A stretch of 5,255 nt of DNA from Clostridioides sp. (GCA_031272305.1 JAISUA010000275.1:1-5255); one strand, 5' to 3'; positions 1 to 5,132 are shown, counted from the stretch's first letter. The notes: generated by a model not told the origin, from the letters alone. Numbers and translations are program-made.

Positions 1-344
1 TAGAACAAAATAATAGAGAAAACAACAAAGAAAATAATATATTAGAATTTGGAAAAGCAAAAGAAGTAGAATTTGAAAAATCAAAAGAAGTAGTATTTGA
101 GAAAACAAAAGAAGTAGAATTTGGAAAATCAAACAAAGTAATAGAAGAAAATTTTATAAATAATAAATTGAATAAAATTAACGATACATTATTGATGCAA
201 AGATATAGTTCGTTCAAAAAAGGAAATATGTTCTTGTTGGGCTCAGATGCACATATTCCATCTAAAGTAGGAGATGTTGAACTTGCAAAGCAAATAGTTG
301 AACAATCAGGAGTAAATATATCTCAAATAGCTAATGTAGAGTAA
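1..344 (+). CDS. PHP-family metal-dependent phosphoesterase, C-terminal part (5' end outside window)
   Basis: The frame is open from the window edge (first full codon at 3) to a TAA at 342-344, giving 113 visible residues. The last ~40 residues, with LLGSDAHIPSKVGD followed by an Ala-Lys-rich helix and a final ANVE, match the end of PHP-domain phosphoesterases of the YcdX/histidinol-phosphatase-like type. In that family the Asp and His of the SDAH motif are ligands of the metal centre that hydrolyses phosphoesters in the cytoplasm; the substrate cannot be told. A PHP gene just upstream of rapZ is, from memory, a common arrangement in Clostridia. The part before SDAH is odd: it is Asn/Lys/Glu-rich and holds four copies of an octapeptide with consensus EFxKxKEV, where the family normally has a short linker. 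The very C-terminus is altered by a tandem duplication over the stop codon. The family call is fairly secure for the C-terminus; the rest of the protein is not visible. Confidence 0.75.
   Translation, partial: EQNNRENNKENNILEFGKAKEVEFEKSKEVVFEKTKEVEFGKSNKVIEENFINNKLNKINDTLLMQRYSSFKKGNMFLLGSDAHIPSKVGDVELAKQIVEQSGVNISQIANVE
45..140 (+). repeat. Four tandem 24-nt repeats encoding an octapeptide (EFxKxKEV)
   Basis: Units lie at 45-68, 69-92, 93-116 and 117-140 with no gaps, and each is exactly 24 nt, so the reading frame of the PHP gene is kept. They encode EFGKAKEV, EFEKSKEV, VFEKTKEV and EFGKSNKV. The units differ by a few substitutions each, so the array is not freshly made. The product is highly charged with a heptad-like alternation and could form a solvent-exposed helix between core elements of the PHP domain. 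Confidence 0.9.
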
Positions 345-368
345 ATATTTCTTAAATAGCTAATGTAG
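311..368 (+). repeat. 29-nt tandem duplication spanning the stop codon of the PHP gene
   Basis: Copy 1 (311-339) and copy 2 (340-368) match at 27 of 29 positions; the differences are A320/T349 and C324/T353. Because 29 is not a multiple of three, the second copy is read out of phase and supplies the TAA at 342-344. Removing one copy would give a frame ending ...ANVVK followed by TAA at 374-376, so the duplication replaced the last two residues (VK) by a single E. Confidence 0.85.
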
Positions 369-604
369 TAAAGTAAAAAAATTTATATTGTTAGTTTGAA
401 TTTATATATAAATAAATAAATGAATATTTTCTATAAATATGAAAGTTAGTTTAAAACTTATACAAATATTTTTATTAATATCAAACCTACATATAATTTT
501 AAATAAAATAAAAATCATATTAGTATTAAATTTATGGGTAAGAATGTACTAAAGATGTTTAAAAAAATGTCCTAAAAATGTTTTAAAAACGGAGGAAAAT
601 ATAT
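345..604 (+). promoter_or_regulatory. AT-rich spacer before rapZ; possible weak promoter, no gene seen
   Basis: No plausible coding sequence is present in these 260 nt. A perfect TATAAT lies at 492-497, but the sequence 16-18 nt upstream (TTTTTA around 469-474) is a poor -35 box, so promoter identity is doubtful. No clear terminator hairpin follows the PHP gene, so read-through into rapZ is possible. The right end holds the phased repeats at 544-590 and a strong ribosome binding site GGAGG at 591-595, 9 nt before the rapZ ATG at 605. Confidence 0.3.
544..590 (+). repeat. Four ATGT-A-tract repeats at 11-12 nt spacing, directly upstream of the rapZ RBS
   Basis: ATGT occurs at 544, 555, 567 and 579, each time followed by two or three variable bases and then a run of A (units ATGTACTAAAG, ATGTTTAAAAAA, ATGTCCTAAAAA, ATGTTTTAAAAA). 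The spacing is close to one helical turn. The array ends at the base before the CGGAGG of the rapZ RBS, so it lies in the rapZ 5' leader if transcription starts upstream. Possible meanings are bent DNA, a multi-site operator, or simply slippage in AT-rich sequence. Confidence 0.6.
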
Positions 605-1462
605 ATGAGATTCGTTATCGTTACAGGTTTATCAGGTTCAGGGAAAAGTGAAGCTATGAAATCTCTTGAAGATTTAGGCTTTTATTGTGTTGACAATTTA
701 CCTCCATCACTGATAAGTAAGTTTGCTGAGTTGTGTTATGAGACTAAGTCATCTATTGATAAAGTGGCTCTTGGAATCGATATAAGAGGTTATCAATTTT
801 TTAAAAATTTCAATGAGAGCTTAGATTATCTAAAGAAGAAAGGTTATGCTTATGAACTCCTTTTTTTAACATGTAATGATGATGTACTTATAAGAAGATA
901 TAAGGCAACTAGGAGAAAGCATCCTCTTGCTAAGAATATTTCGATTGCAGAAGGAATAAAAAATGAAAAAAGGATAATGAAGCCTTTTGAAGATGCTGCT
1001 ACAAATATTATAGATACTTCAAATATGAAACCAAGGGAACTTAGTGAGACAATTCGAAACACTTATATAGAAGGTGAAACTAAATCAAAAATGACTATAT
1101 TTGTGATTTCTTTTGGATTTAAATATGGAATATTAAAAGATGCTGATTTAGTTTTTGATGTAAGATTTTTGCCAAATCCATATTATGTAGACGAGCTGAG
1201 AGCAAAAACAGGTGATGAAAAAGAAATAAGAGATTATGTTATGAATTCAAAAGTAAGTGTTGAATTTTTTGGAAAATTAAAGGATATGATTGATTTTCTT
1301 ATACCAAATTATATTGAAGAAGGAAAACAGCATTTAGTTATAGGAATTGGTTGTACAGGTGGAAAACATAGATCTGTGACAATTGCAAATTTACTCGCTA
1401 AATATTTGGACGAAAAAGAATATTTTGTAGTCAAAAAACATAGAGATTCTATGCTTGGATAA
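605..1462 (+). CDS. rapZ: RapZ/YvcJ family nucleotide-binding protein
   Basis: This 285-residue protein has the family's full length. The N-terminal domain carries a Walker A loop GLSGSGKS (residues 8-15), then DNLPP (30-34), GIDIRG (57-62) and the basic RRYKATRRKHPL segment (97-108). The C-terminal domain has SFGFKYG (169-175), FDVRFLPNPYY (184-194) and GCTGGKHRSV (249-258). In E. coli RapZ the C-terminal domain binds glucosamine-6-phosphate and the protein directs RNase E to the sRNA GlmZ. B. subtilis YvcJ hydrolyses nucleoside triphosphates and affects competence. The role in this organism is inferred from family; the enterobacterial GlmZ circuit is probably absent. The ATG at 605 is preceded by GGAGG at 591-595 with 9-nt spacing, and translation starts directly with the conserved MRFVIVTGLSG. 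The last 46 nt, including the context of the stop codon, are duplicated downstream without changing the protein. yvcK follows after 63 nt. Confidence 0.96.
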   Translation: MRFVIVTGLSGSGKSEAMKSLEDLGFYCVDNLPPSLISKFAELCYETKSSIDKVALGIDIRGYQFFKNFNESLDYLKKKGYAYELLFLTCNDDVLIRRYKATRRKHPLAKNISIAEGIKNEKRIMKPFEDAATNIIDTSNMKPRELSETIRNTYIEGETKSKMTIFVISFGFKYGILKDADLVFDVRFLPNPYYVDELRAKTGDEKEIRDYVMNSKVSVEFFGKLKDMIDFLIPNYIEEGKQHLVIGIGCTGGKHRSVTIANLLAKYLDEKEYFVVKKHRDSMLG

Positions 1463-1506
1463 AAAATATTTTGTAGTCAAAAAACATAGAAATTTTATGC
1501 TTAGAT
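1415..1506 (+). repeat. 46-nt tandem duplication of the rapZ 3' end
   Basis: Copy 1 (1415-1460) is the coding end of rapZ. Copy 2 (1461-1506) is noncoding and fills most of the rapZ-yvcK gap. They match at 42 of 46 positions, and all four differences are G or C in the coding copy against A or T in the noncoding copy (positions 1418/1464, 1444/1490, 1448/1494, 1457/1503). Both copies are followed by AA, so TAA is formed either way and RapZ is unchanged. Without the duplication the gap to yvcK would be 17 nt instead of 63. Confidence 0.93.
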
Positions 1507-1525
1507 AAAAAAGAAGGGGATATGT

Positions 1526-2635
1526 ATGAATATTAAACAACTACTTCTTGTTGTAGGTATTGCAGGTTGGTGCAGTTTGTTTTTTGCGATTTTTTTATAT
1601 TTTAAGATAAGAAAAGAGAAAAAAGATTTATTTTATGACTCTAAGATTATTTCAAAGTACGAGATGCCAAAAGTTGTTGTAATCGGAGGAGGAACAGGTC
1701 AATCGATTTTCTTGAGAGGGCTAAAAACTGTTACAGAAAACATAACAGCTGTTGTGACGGTGTCAGATGATGGAGGTGGTTCTGGAGTTCTTCGTGAGGA
1801 TTTGGGAATGTTGCCACCTGGAGATATTAGAAACTGTATACTTGCATTAGCCGATATAGAACCAACTATGAATGAAGTTATGCAGTATAGATTTCCTGAT
1901 GGAAGTCTCAAAGGTCAAAGTTTTGGGAATTTATTTTTAGCAGCGTTAAACGGTATATTTGGTAATTTTGAAACAGCAGTTTCTAAACTTAGTGAAGTAT
2001 TTGCAATAAAAGGTAGAGTTTTACCAGTTTCTTTAGAAGACATAACTCTCATTGCAAAACTTGAAAATGGATTGGTTGTAAAAGGAGAATCAGTTATACC
2101 GAGGATTGCGAAAGAAAATAATACTAGGATTGAGCAAATTTCTATTGAACCTAAGAAAGCAAAACCACTTGAAGATGTAATAATCTCAATAAATCAGGCA
2201 GATGCTATTGTTATAGGTCCAGGAAGTCTGTATACAAGTATTATTCCAAATATATTGATGGAAGAAGTAGTAGAAGCTATCAAGAAATCTAAAGCACCAA
2301 AAATATATATTTCTAATATTATGACTCAACCAGGAGAAACAGATGGATATAATGTTGTAGATCATGTAAATGCGATAGAAAAGCACGCAGGTTGTAAAAT
2401 TATAGATTACGTATTTTGTAATAAACAAGAACTTCCAGAATATATTTTTGAAAAGTACCAAAAAGAAGGTGCAGAACTTGTTATGCTTGATGATGAGCAA
2501 AGAAGTGAGCTTAAAGAGAAAAAGATAAAATACATTGAAAAAAATATGTTGGAGATCAAGAATGATTATGTCAGACATAATGCGAAATATATATCTAATA
2601 TAATTGTTCAATTAGCTATTTGTTTATCAAAGTGA
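1526..2635 (+). CDS. yvcK: YvcK/GlmR (gluconeogenesis factor, CofD-like UDP-sugar-binding protein) with N-terminal membrane anchor
   Basis: The protein has 369 residues. Residues 6-26 form one hydrophobic segment, followed by a basic stretch (KIRKEKK) that would hold the rest in the cytoplasm. The CofD-like Rossmann domain starts at residue 48 with VVVIGGGTGQS (GGGTG at 54-58), then SDDGGGSGVLRED (80-92), LPPGDIRN (96-103), FGN (133-135), IVIGPGSLYTSIIPN (228-242) and SNIMTQPGETDGY (263-275). B. subtilis YvcK (GlmR) binds UDP-GlcNAc, stimulates GlmS and is needed for growth and normal shape on gluconeogenic carbon sources. The B. subtilis protein is about 317 residues and starts almost at the GGGTG strand, so the ~47-residue leader here is extra; I recall anchored versions in other Clostridia. 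The ATG at 1526 has an AAGGGG RBS at 1515-1520. An ATG at 1522 is in another frame and closes after four codons. It is likely co-transcribed with rapZ. Confidence 0.95.
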   Translation: MNIKQLLLVVGIAGWCSLFFAIFLYFKIRKEKKDLFYDSKIISKYEMPKVVVIGGGTGQSIFLRGLKTVTENITAVVTVSDDGGGSGVLREDLGMLPPGDIRNCILALADIEPTMNEVMQYRFPDGSLKGQSFGNLFLAALNGIFGNFETAVSKLSEVFAIKGRVLPVSLEDITLIAKLENGLVVKGESVIPRIAKENNTRIEQISIEPKKAKPLEDVIISINQADAIVIGPGSLYTSIIPNILMEEVVEAIKKSKAPKIYISNIMTQPGETDGYNVVDHVNAIEKHAGCKIIDYVFCNKQELPEYIFEKYQKEGAELVMLDDEQRSELKEKKIKYIEKNMLEIKNDYVRHNAKYISNIIVQLAICLSK

Positions 2636-2673
2636 TATATTTAATTATTTAATAAAAGTAAGAATTTTATCAT

Positions 2674-2708
2674 AAAGGAGGAACATTTCATAAAGAATAA
2701 AGTATAAT
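2674..2708 (+). promoter_or_regulatory. Possible internal promoter and orphan Shine-Dalgarno between yvcK and the Nudix gene
   Basis: The 120-nt gap holds a perfect TATAAT at 2703-2708. The best -35 match at suitable distance (GGAACA, 2680-2685) agrees with the consensus at only three positions, so this is a weak candidate for an internal promoter. An unusually perfect AAAGGAGG at 2674-2681 has no ATG, GTG or TTG at normal distance; the frame beginning at ATA 2690 closes after five codons. It may be the relic of a lost gene start or leader. Confidence 0.3.
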
Positions 2709-2755
2709 AGTTCTATGGGAAGTTAAGATAATTAGTATTAAGGAGTGAAACATCT

Positions 2756-3184
2756 ATGAGAGATGAGATTAGTGCCGGAGGAGTTGTTTTATTCGGGAAT
2801 GCTATTCTTTTGCTGAGGAAGTTTAACGGCGATTGGGTGTTGCCGAAAGGGAAAATAGAATTAGGCGAAAGCCATGAAGATACAGCACTTAGAGAAGTAT
2901 GTGAAGAAACAGGTATCAAAGCAGATATATTAAAATATTTAGGAGAAATCCACTATACCTATAAAGAAAATTGGGATGAAAACAAAGAAGTGCATAAAAT
3001 TGTTTACTGGTATTTGATGCAATCCAAAAATATGAACACTGTTCCACAAAAAGAAGAAGGATTTATAGATGCTAAATTTATTCATATAGATAGAGTAGTA
3101 GCTATGGCTAGATATGATGACGAGAAAGAAATAATAAAAGTTGCAATAAATGAAATAAAAAAATTAAACGAAGAAAATAAATAA
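2756..3184 (+). CDS. Nudix hydrolase
   Basis: This 142-residue protein has a complete Nudix box: G32, E38 and REVCEETGI at 46-54, matching G-x5-E-x7-REUxEExGU. The Glu residues of REVCEE coordinate the Mg2+ used to split a pyrophosphate bond. The opening SAGGVVLF, then ILLLRKFNGDWVLPKGK and the later YLGEIHYTY resemble small (di)nucleoside polyphosphate hydrolases of the Ap4A type, but the substrate is not determined by these motifs. The ATG at 2756 has AAGGAG at 2740-2745 with 10-nt spacing and leads directly into the first beta strand. B. subtilis has the Nudix gene yvcI at the head of the same operon, before yvcJ; here the Nudix gene sits between yvcK and whiA. Orthology with yvcI is possible but not shown. 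Confidence 0.92.
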   Translation: MRDEISAGGVVLFGNAILLLRKFNGDWVLPKGKIELGESHEDTALREVCEETGIKADILKYLGEIHYTYKENWDENKEVHKIVYWYLMQSKNMNTVPQKEEGFIDAKFIHIDRVVAMARYDDEKEIIKVAINEIKKLNEENK

Positions 3185-3221
3185 GAATTGAGGTAGTGTA
3201 AATTTATTATGAGAATCGTAT

Positions 3222-3469
3222 ATGAATAAAAAAGTAGTTTTCACGCTTAGAACCAAGTATGAAAGTTCGCTAACAAAAATCATAGATTTTCTAGCTCACT
3301 TTTTTCAAGACTTTGAAAAGGTTGTATTACTACTAGAAATAATAACTCACGCAAAGATCTTTATGCTACCAAAATTGTTACAATGGATATAAAATACGAT
3401 GTGATAAACTTAATAAAGTTTGAAAGTGTATTAAGAAATTTTTCACATTCTTACAAAAATACGAGGTGA
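3222..3469 (+). pseudogene. Frameshifted HPr/Crh-like gene relic (tentative)
   Basis: Between the Nudix gene and whiA, two overlapping frames look like halves of one small protein. The first runs from ATG 3222 in frame to TAA 3390-3392 and starts MNKKVVFTLRTKYESSLTK. The second is open from 3317 to TGA 3467-3469 and contains DLYATKIVTMDIKYDVI. Adding one A to the A4 run at 3316-3319 joins them into 82 residues, close to the 85-88 of HPr. The pattern resembles B. subtilis Crh: KVVFTLRT against KVEVRLKT, a helix ending in a Phe-rich turn, then YATKI against NAKSI. The active-site His of HPr is absent (as in Crh), and the seryl-phosphorylation region is degenerate. Context helps, since crh belongs to the yvcJ-yvcK-whiA operon in B. 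subtilis. No good RBS precedes 3222. The restored TGA would overlap the ATG at 3469. This could also be unrelated spacer with chance openness. Confidence 0.4.
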
Positions 3470-3477
3470 TGAAATTG
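3463..3477 (+). promoter_or_regulatory. Ribosome binding site deciding the TTG start of whiA
   Basis: GAGGTGAT at 3463-3470 is complementary to the 16S rRNA 3' end. GAGG is 8 nt from TTG 3475 but only 2 nt from ATG 3469, and it overlaps GTG 3466. Spacing and the family N-terminus (MSF) both favour TTG 3475. Confidence 0.75.
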
Positions 3478-4647
3478 TCATTTTCAACGGAAACGAAAAA
3501 TGAGCTTGCAAGAATATTGCCTGATAATGTGAATGTGGCTACTTCAGAACTTTCTGGAATAATCAAGTTATCAGGTACAATTCAAATTGTAGGGTTAAAT
3601 AAAGTCAATATAAAGATAACTACAGAATTAAATTCTATAGCGAGAAAAGTATTTAAATTGCTAAAAAATACTTTAAATATAACTACTAATATAAGTGTAA
3701 ATAAAAATCAAGCACTTAAAAGGAACAATAGCTACGTTCTTACAATTACCGATGAAATGGGTTCAATCGAACTTTTAAAAACTTTAGGAATGATAGAGAA
3801 TAGAGAAGGATTTTATCCTGTGAATACTGTACCACAGAATCTTTTATTTGTAGGAGAAGGTCAAGGTGAAAATGTAGATCTAAGTGAACAGATTTTAAGT
3901 GAAAATATCATTAAGAAAAAAAATTTCAGTGGAAATGAACTCAATGAAAAAGAACTTGATAAAAAAAATAAAAGTTTTGGTGACAATGAAGTTGAAGAGG
4001 AATGTCAAAACGATGAAAGTATAAAGATAAGTGAAAATTATAAGTCGCCTATCAATTATCTAGGCGAATCGAGAAAAGCCTATATAAGAGGAGCTTTTTT
4101 AGGCAGTGGTTCAATAAGTAGTCCAAATAAAAGTTATCATATGGAATTTGTTACAAATAGTGAACACTATGCAAATTCATTAAAGGAATTAATAAATTCA
4201 ATGGGATTTAATAGCAAAGTCGTTCCTAGAAAAAATAATTATATTGTGTATTTAAAAGAAAGCGAACAAATATCGGATTTACTTAGTATTATTGGAGCAC
4301 ATAACGCACTTTTGAATCTTCAGAATGCAAAGGTTCTAAAAGAAATGAGAAATAACGTAAATAGGATTGTAAACTGTGAAACAGCAAATCTATCTAAAAT
4401 AGTAAATGCATCTGTAAAACAGATTGAAGATATAAATTATATACAAAACAAAATAGGAATAAGTAAACTTCCAAATAATTTGCAACAGGTGGCTATTGCT
4501 AGATTGGAATATGAAGAAATGTCACTAAAGGAGCTTGGAGAAATACTTGATCCTCCAATAGGAAAATCAGGTGTCAATCATAGACTTAGAAAAATATCTG
4601 AAATAGCAAATAGACTTAGAGAGTCAGACGTTGAGAAGAGCATATAA
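3475..4647 (+). CDS. whiA: WhiA, DNA-binding sporulation/division regulator, with internal insertion; probable TTG start
   Basis: From TTG 3475 the protein has 390 residues, against about 310-325 in most WhiA proteins. The start gives MSFSTETKNELAR, which aligns with B. subtilis MSFASETKKELT, and GAGGTGAT (3463-3470) is well spaced for it. In-frame GTG 3466 and ATG 3469 lie inside that Shine-Dalgarno and are less likely. The N-terminal LAGLIDADG-like homing-endonuclease fold spans residues 1 to about 295, with SELSGIIKLSG (24-34) and the second half opening at RKAYIRGAFLGSGS (200-213) and YHMEF. The C-terminal helix-turn-helix part has NCETANLSK (300-308) and SLKELGEILDPPIGKSGVNHRLRK (350-373). 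About 65 extra residues (roughly 126-192), rich in Asn, Glu, Lys and Ser, separate the two halves of the LAGLIDADG fold. WhiA regulates sporulation in Streptomyces and affects growth and division in B. subtilis; target genes here are unknown. It is the last gene before a strong terminator, and no intact crh/HPr gene follows. Confidence 0.94.
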   Translation: MSFSTETKNELARILPDNVNVATSELSGIIKLSGTIQIVGLNKVNIKITTELNSIARKVFKLLKNTLNITTNISVNKNQALKRNNSYVLTITDEMGSIELLKTLGMIENREGFYPVNTVPQNLLFVGEGQGENVDLSEQILSENIIKKKNFSGNELNEKELDKKNKSFGDNEVEEECQNDESIKISENYKSPINYLGESRKAYIRGAFLGSGSISSPNKSYHMEFVTNSEHYANSLKELINSMGFNSKVVPRKNNYIVYLKESEQISDLLSIIGAHNALLNLQNAKVLKEMRNNVNRIVNCETANLSKIVNASVKQIEDINYIQNKIGISKLPNNLQQVAIARLEYEEMSLKELGEILDPPIGKSGVNHRLRKISEIANRLRESDVEKSI

Positions 4648-4681
4648 AGAAAAGCAAAGTTTTATAACAAAACATATATGA

Positions 4682-4747
4682 AACAAAAAAACATTGAAAA
4701 AACCTAATTAAATTAAAATTAGAAGGTTTTTACAATGTTTTTTTGTT
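4682..4747 (+). terminator. Strong Rho-independent terminator after whiA, probably bidirectional
   Basis: The arm at 4682-4696 (AACAAAAAAACATTG) pairs perfectly over 15 bp with 4733-4747. After one A-A mismatch (4697/4732) the stem continues for 7 bp (4698-4704 with 4725-4731), including the two C-G pairs. A loop of about 20 nt remains, with a possible short inner TAATT/AATTA pairing. A T7 run lies on the 3' arm, and the matching A run on the 5' arm gives U-rich RNA on the other strand. It starts 34 nt after the whiA stop and would end the cluster transcript. Confidence 0.93.
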
Positions 4748-4797
4748 CGAAAAAGATGGACTTTAAGTGAAAAATAGTGTAAAATGTAACTTAACAT

Positions 4798-4825
4798 AAA
4801 AAAGTAACAAAATAGTAACTTTTTT
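4798..4825 (+). repeat. Inverted repeat AAAAAAGT/ACTTTTTT with GTAAC direct repeats
   Basis: The arms at 4798-4805 and 4818-4825 pair over 8 bp around a 12-nt loop. GTAAC occurs twice inside (4804-4808, 4815-4819) and once just upstream (4786-4790). It could be a weak back-up terminator (its 3' arm ends in a T run) or part of an operator; the all-A/T stem makes it uncertain. Confidence 0.4.
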
Positions 4826-4830
4826 AAAAA

Positions 4831-4870
4831 TAATATCAAAAATAAATAAAGTTATTATTTTGTGATATTA
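4831..4870 (+). terminator. Second hairpin followed by T-rich tract (possible tandem terminator)
   Basis: TAATATCA (4831-4838) pairs perfectly with TGATATTA (4863-4870). The stem can continue with AAAATAA (4839-4845) against TTATTTT (about 4855-4861) with one bulged base. TTTTTATATAA follows the 3' arm. It contains hardly any G-C pairs, so it may act as a weak second terminator or as a regulatory dyad. Confidence 0.4.
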
Positions 4871-4917
4871 TTTTTATATAATTGAATAAAAAGAGATATA
4901 TTTAGATTAAAACTTTA

Positions 4918-4942
4918 ATAATTAATTGTCGGTATTAATTAT
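4918..4942. repeat. Perfect 9-bp dyad with 7-nt centre
   Basis: ATAATTAAT (4918-4926) and ATTAATTAT (4934-4942) are exact reverse complements around TGTCGGT. The GC-containing centre stands out in the AT-rich surroundings. No T run follows, so a protein binding site is more likely than a terminator. Confidence 0.5.
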
Positions 4943-4987
4943 CAAAATCGAAATTACAATTCCTTAATAATAAAATACTACAAAAAA

Positions 4988-5074
4988 AGACAAAATTGTT
5001 TACAAAATAGTTACAAAATTGTATGAGACTCGATTTTTTCGAAATAAGTCGCTATTTTGTAGTCTAAATTGTCT
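4988..5074 (+). repeat. Long imperfect inverted repeat with nested hairpin
   Basis: The 23-nt arms at 4988-5010 and 5052-5074 are complementary at 18 of 23 positions, with ten in a row on the inner side (TACAAAATAG with CTATTTTGTA). Inside, GACT (5027-5030) pairs with AGTC (5047-5050) and ATTT with AAAT, around the TTTCGAAA core near 5037-5044. No tRNA-box or known riboswitch core was recognised. Confidence 0.5.
4990..5027 (+). promoter_or_regulatory. Candidate promoter flanked by two identical ACAAAATTGT boxes
   Basis: TTTACA (4999-5004, five of six matches to the -35 consensus) is 17 nt from TATGAG (5022-5027, four of six matches to the -10 consensus). The decamer ACAAAATTGT, itself a near-dyad ACAA/TTGT, occurs exactly at 4990-4999 and 5013-5022, so the copies abut the -35 and the -10. 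This looks like a repressible promoter for the gene at 5240, which would then have a leader of about 200 nt. Confidence 0.35.
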
Positions 5075-5092
5075 TAGATGTATCTGGAAGAA

Positions 5093-5132
5093 TATCTTAA
5101 AAATATATTTAATAAATTATATTTTTAAGATA
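5093..5132. repeat. Perfect 15-bp AT-rich palindrome
   Basis: TATCTTAAAAATATA (5093-5107) and TATATTTTTAAGATA (5118-5132) are exact reverse complements with a 10-nt centre. The right arm is also part of the first unit of the adjoining 30-nt tandem duplication. Confidence 0.7.

Noticed and set aside
45..140. CRISPR array
   Set aside because: The units are contiguous 24-mers without spacers, are in frame with a gene and encode a peptide repeat.
311..368. Attachment-site duplication from an integrated element
   Set aside because: The copies are directly adjacent with nothing between them, so there is no inserted element to explain.
850..1062. Minus-strand open frame inside rapZ
   Set aside because: It is a shadow of a well-conserved coding region, with no RBS or recognisable motif.
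2186..2611. Long minus-strand open frame of 141 codons opposite yvcK
   Set aside because: It lies wholly inside yvcK, is rich in Ile, Phe, Tyr and Asn as expected from antisense AT-rich coding, and has no recognisable domain.
2713..2919. Minus-strand open frame over the start of the Nudix gene
   Set aside because: It overlaps the conserved Nudix box region on the opposite strand and has no independent support.
3312..3338. Programmed -1 frameshift as explanation of the HPr-like double frame
   Set aside because: No slippery heptamer of the X XXY YYZ type lies in the first frame within the overlap, and no stimulating structure is evident; a one-base deletion in the A run is simpler.
5023..5067. 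Small ORF of 14 codons (starts MRLDFFEIS) in the last intergenic region
   Set aside because: It has no Shine-Dalgarno upstream, overlaps the candidate -10 box and inverted repeat, and is too short to support.
4988..5074. T-box or other known riboswitch
   Set aside because: No T-box consensus (TGGNACCGCG-like) or GC-rich conserved aptamer core is present; the pairing is AT-rich and imperfect.
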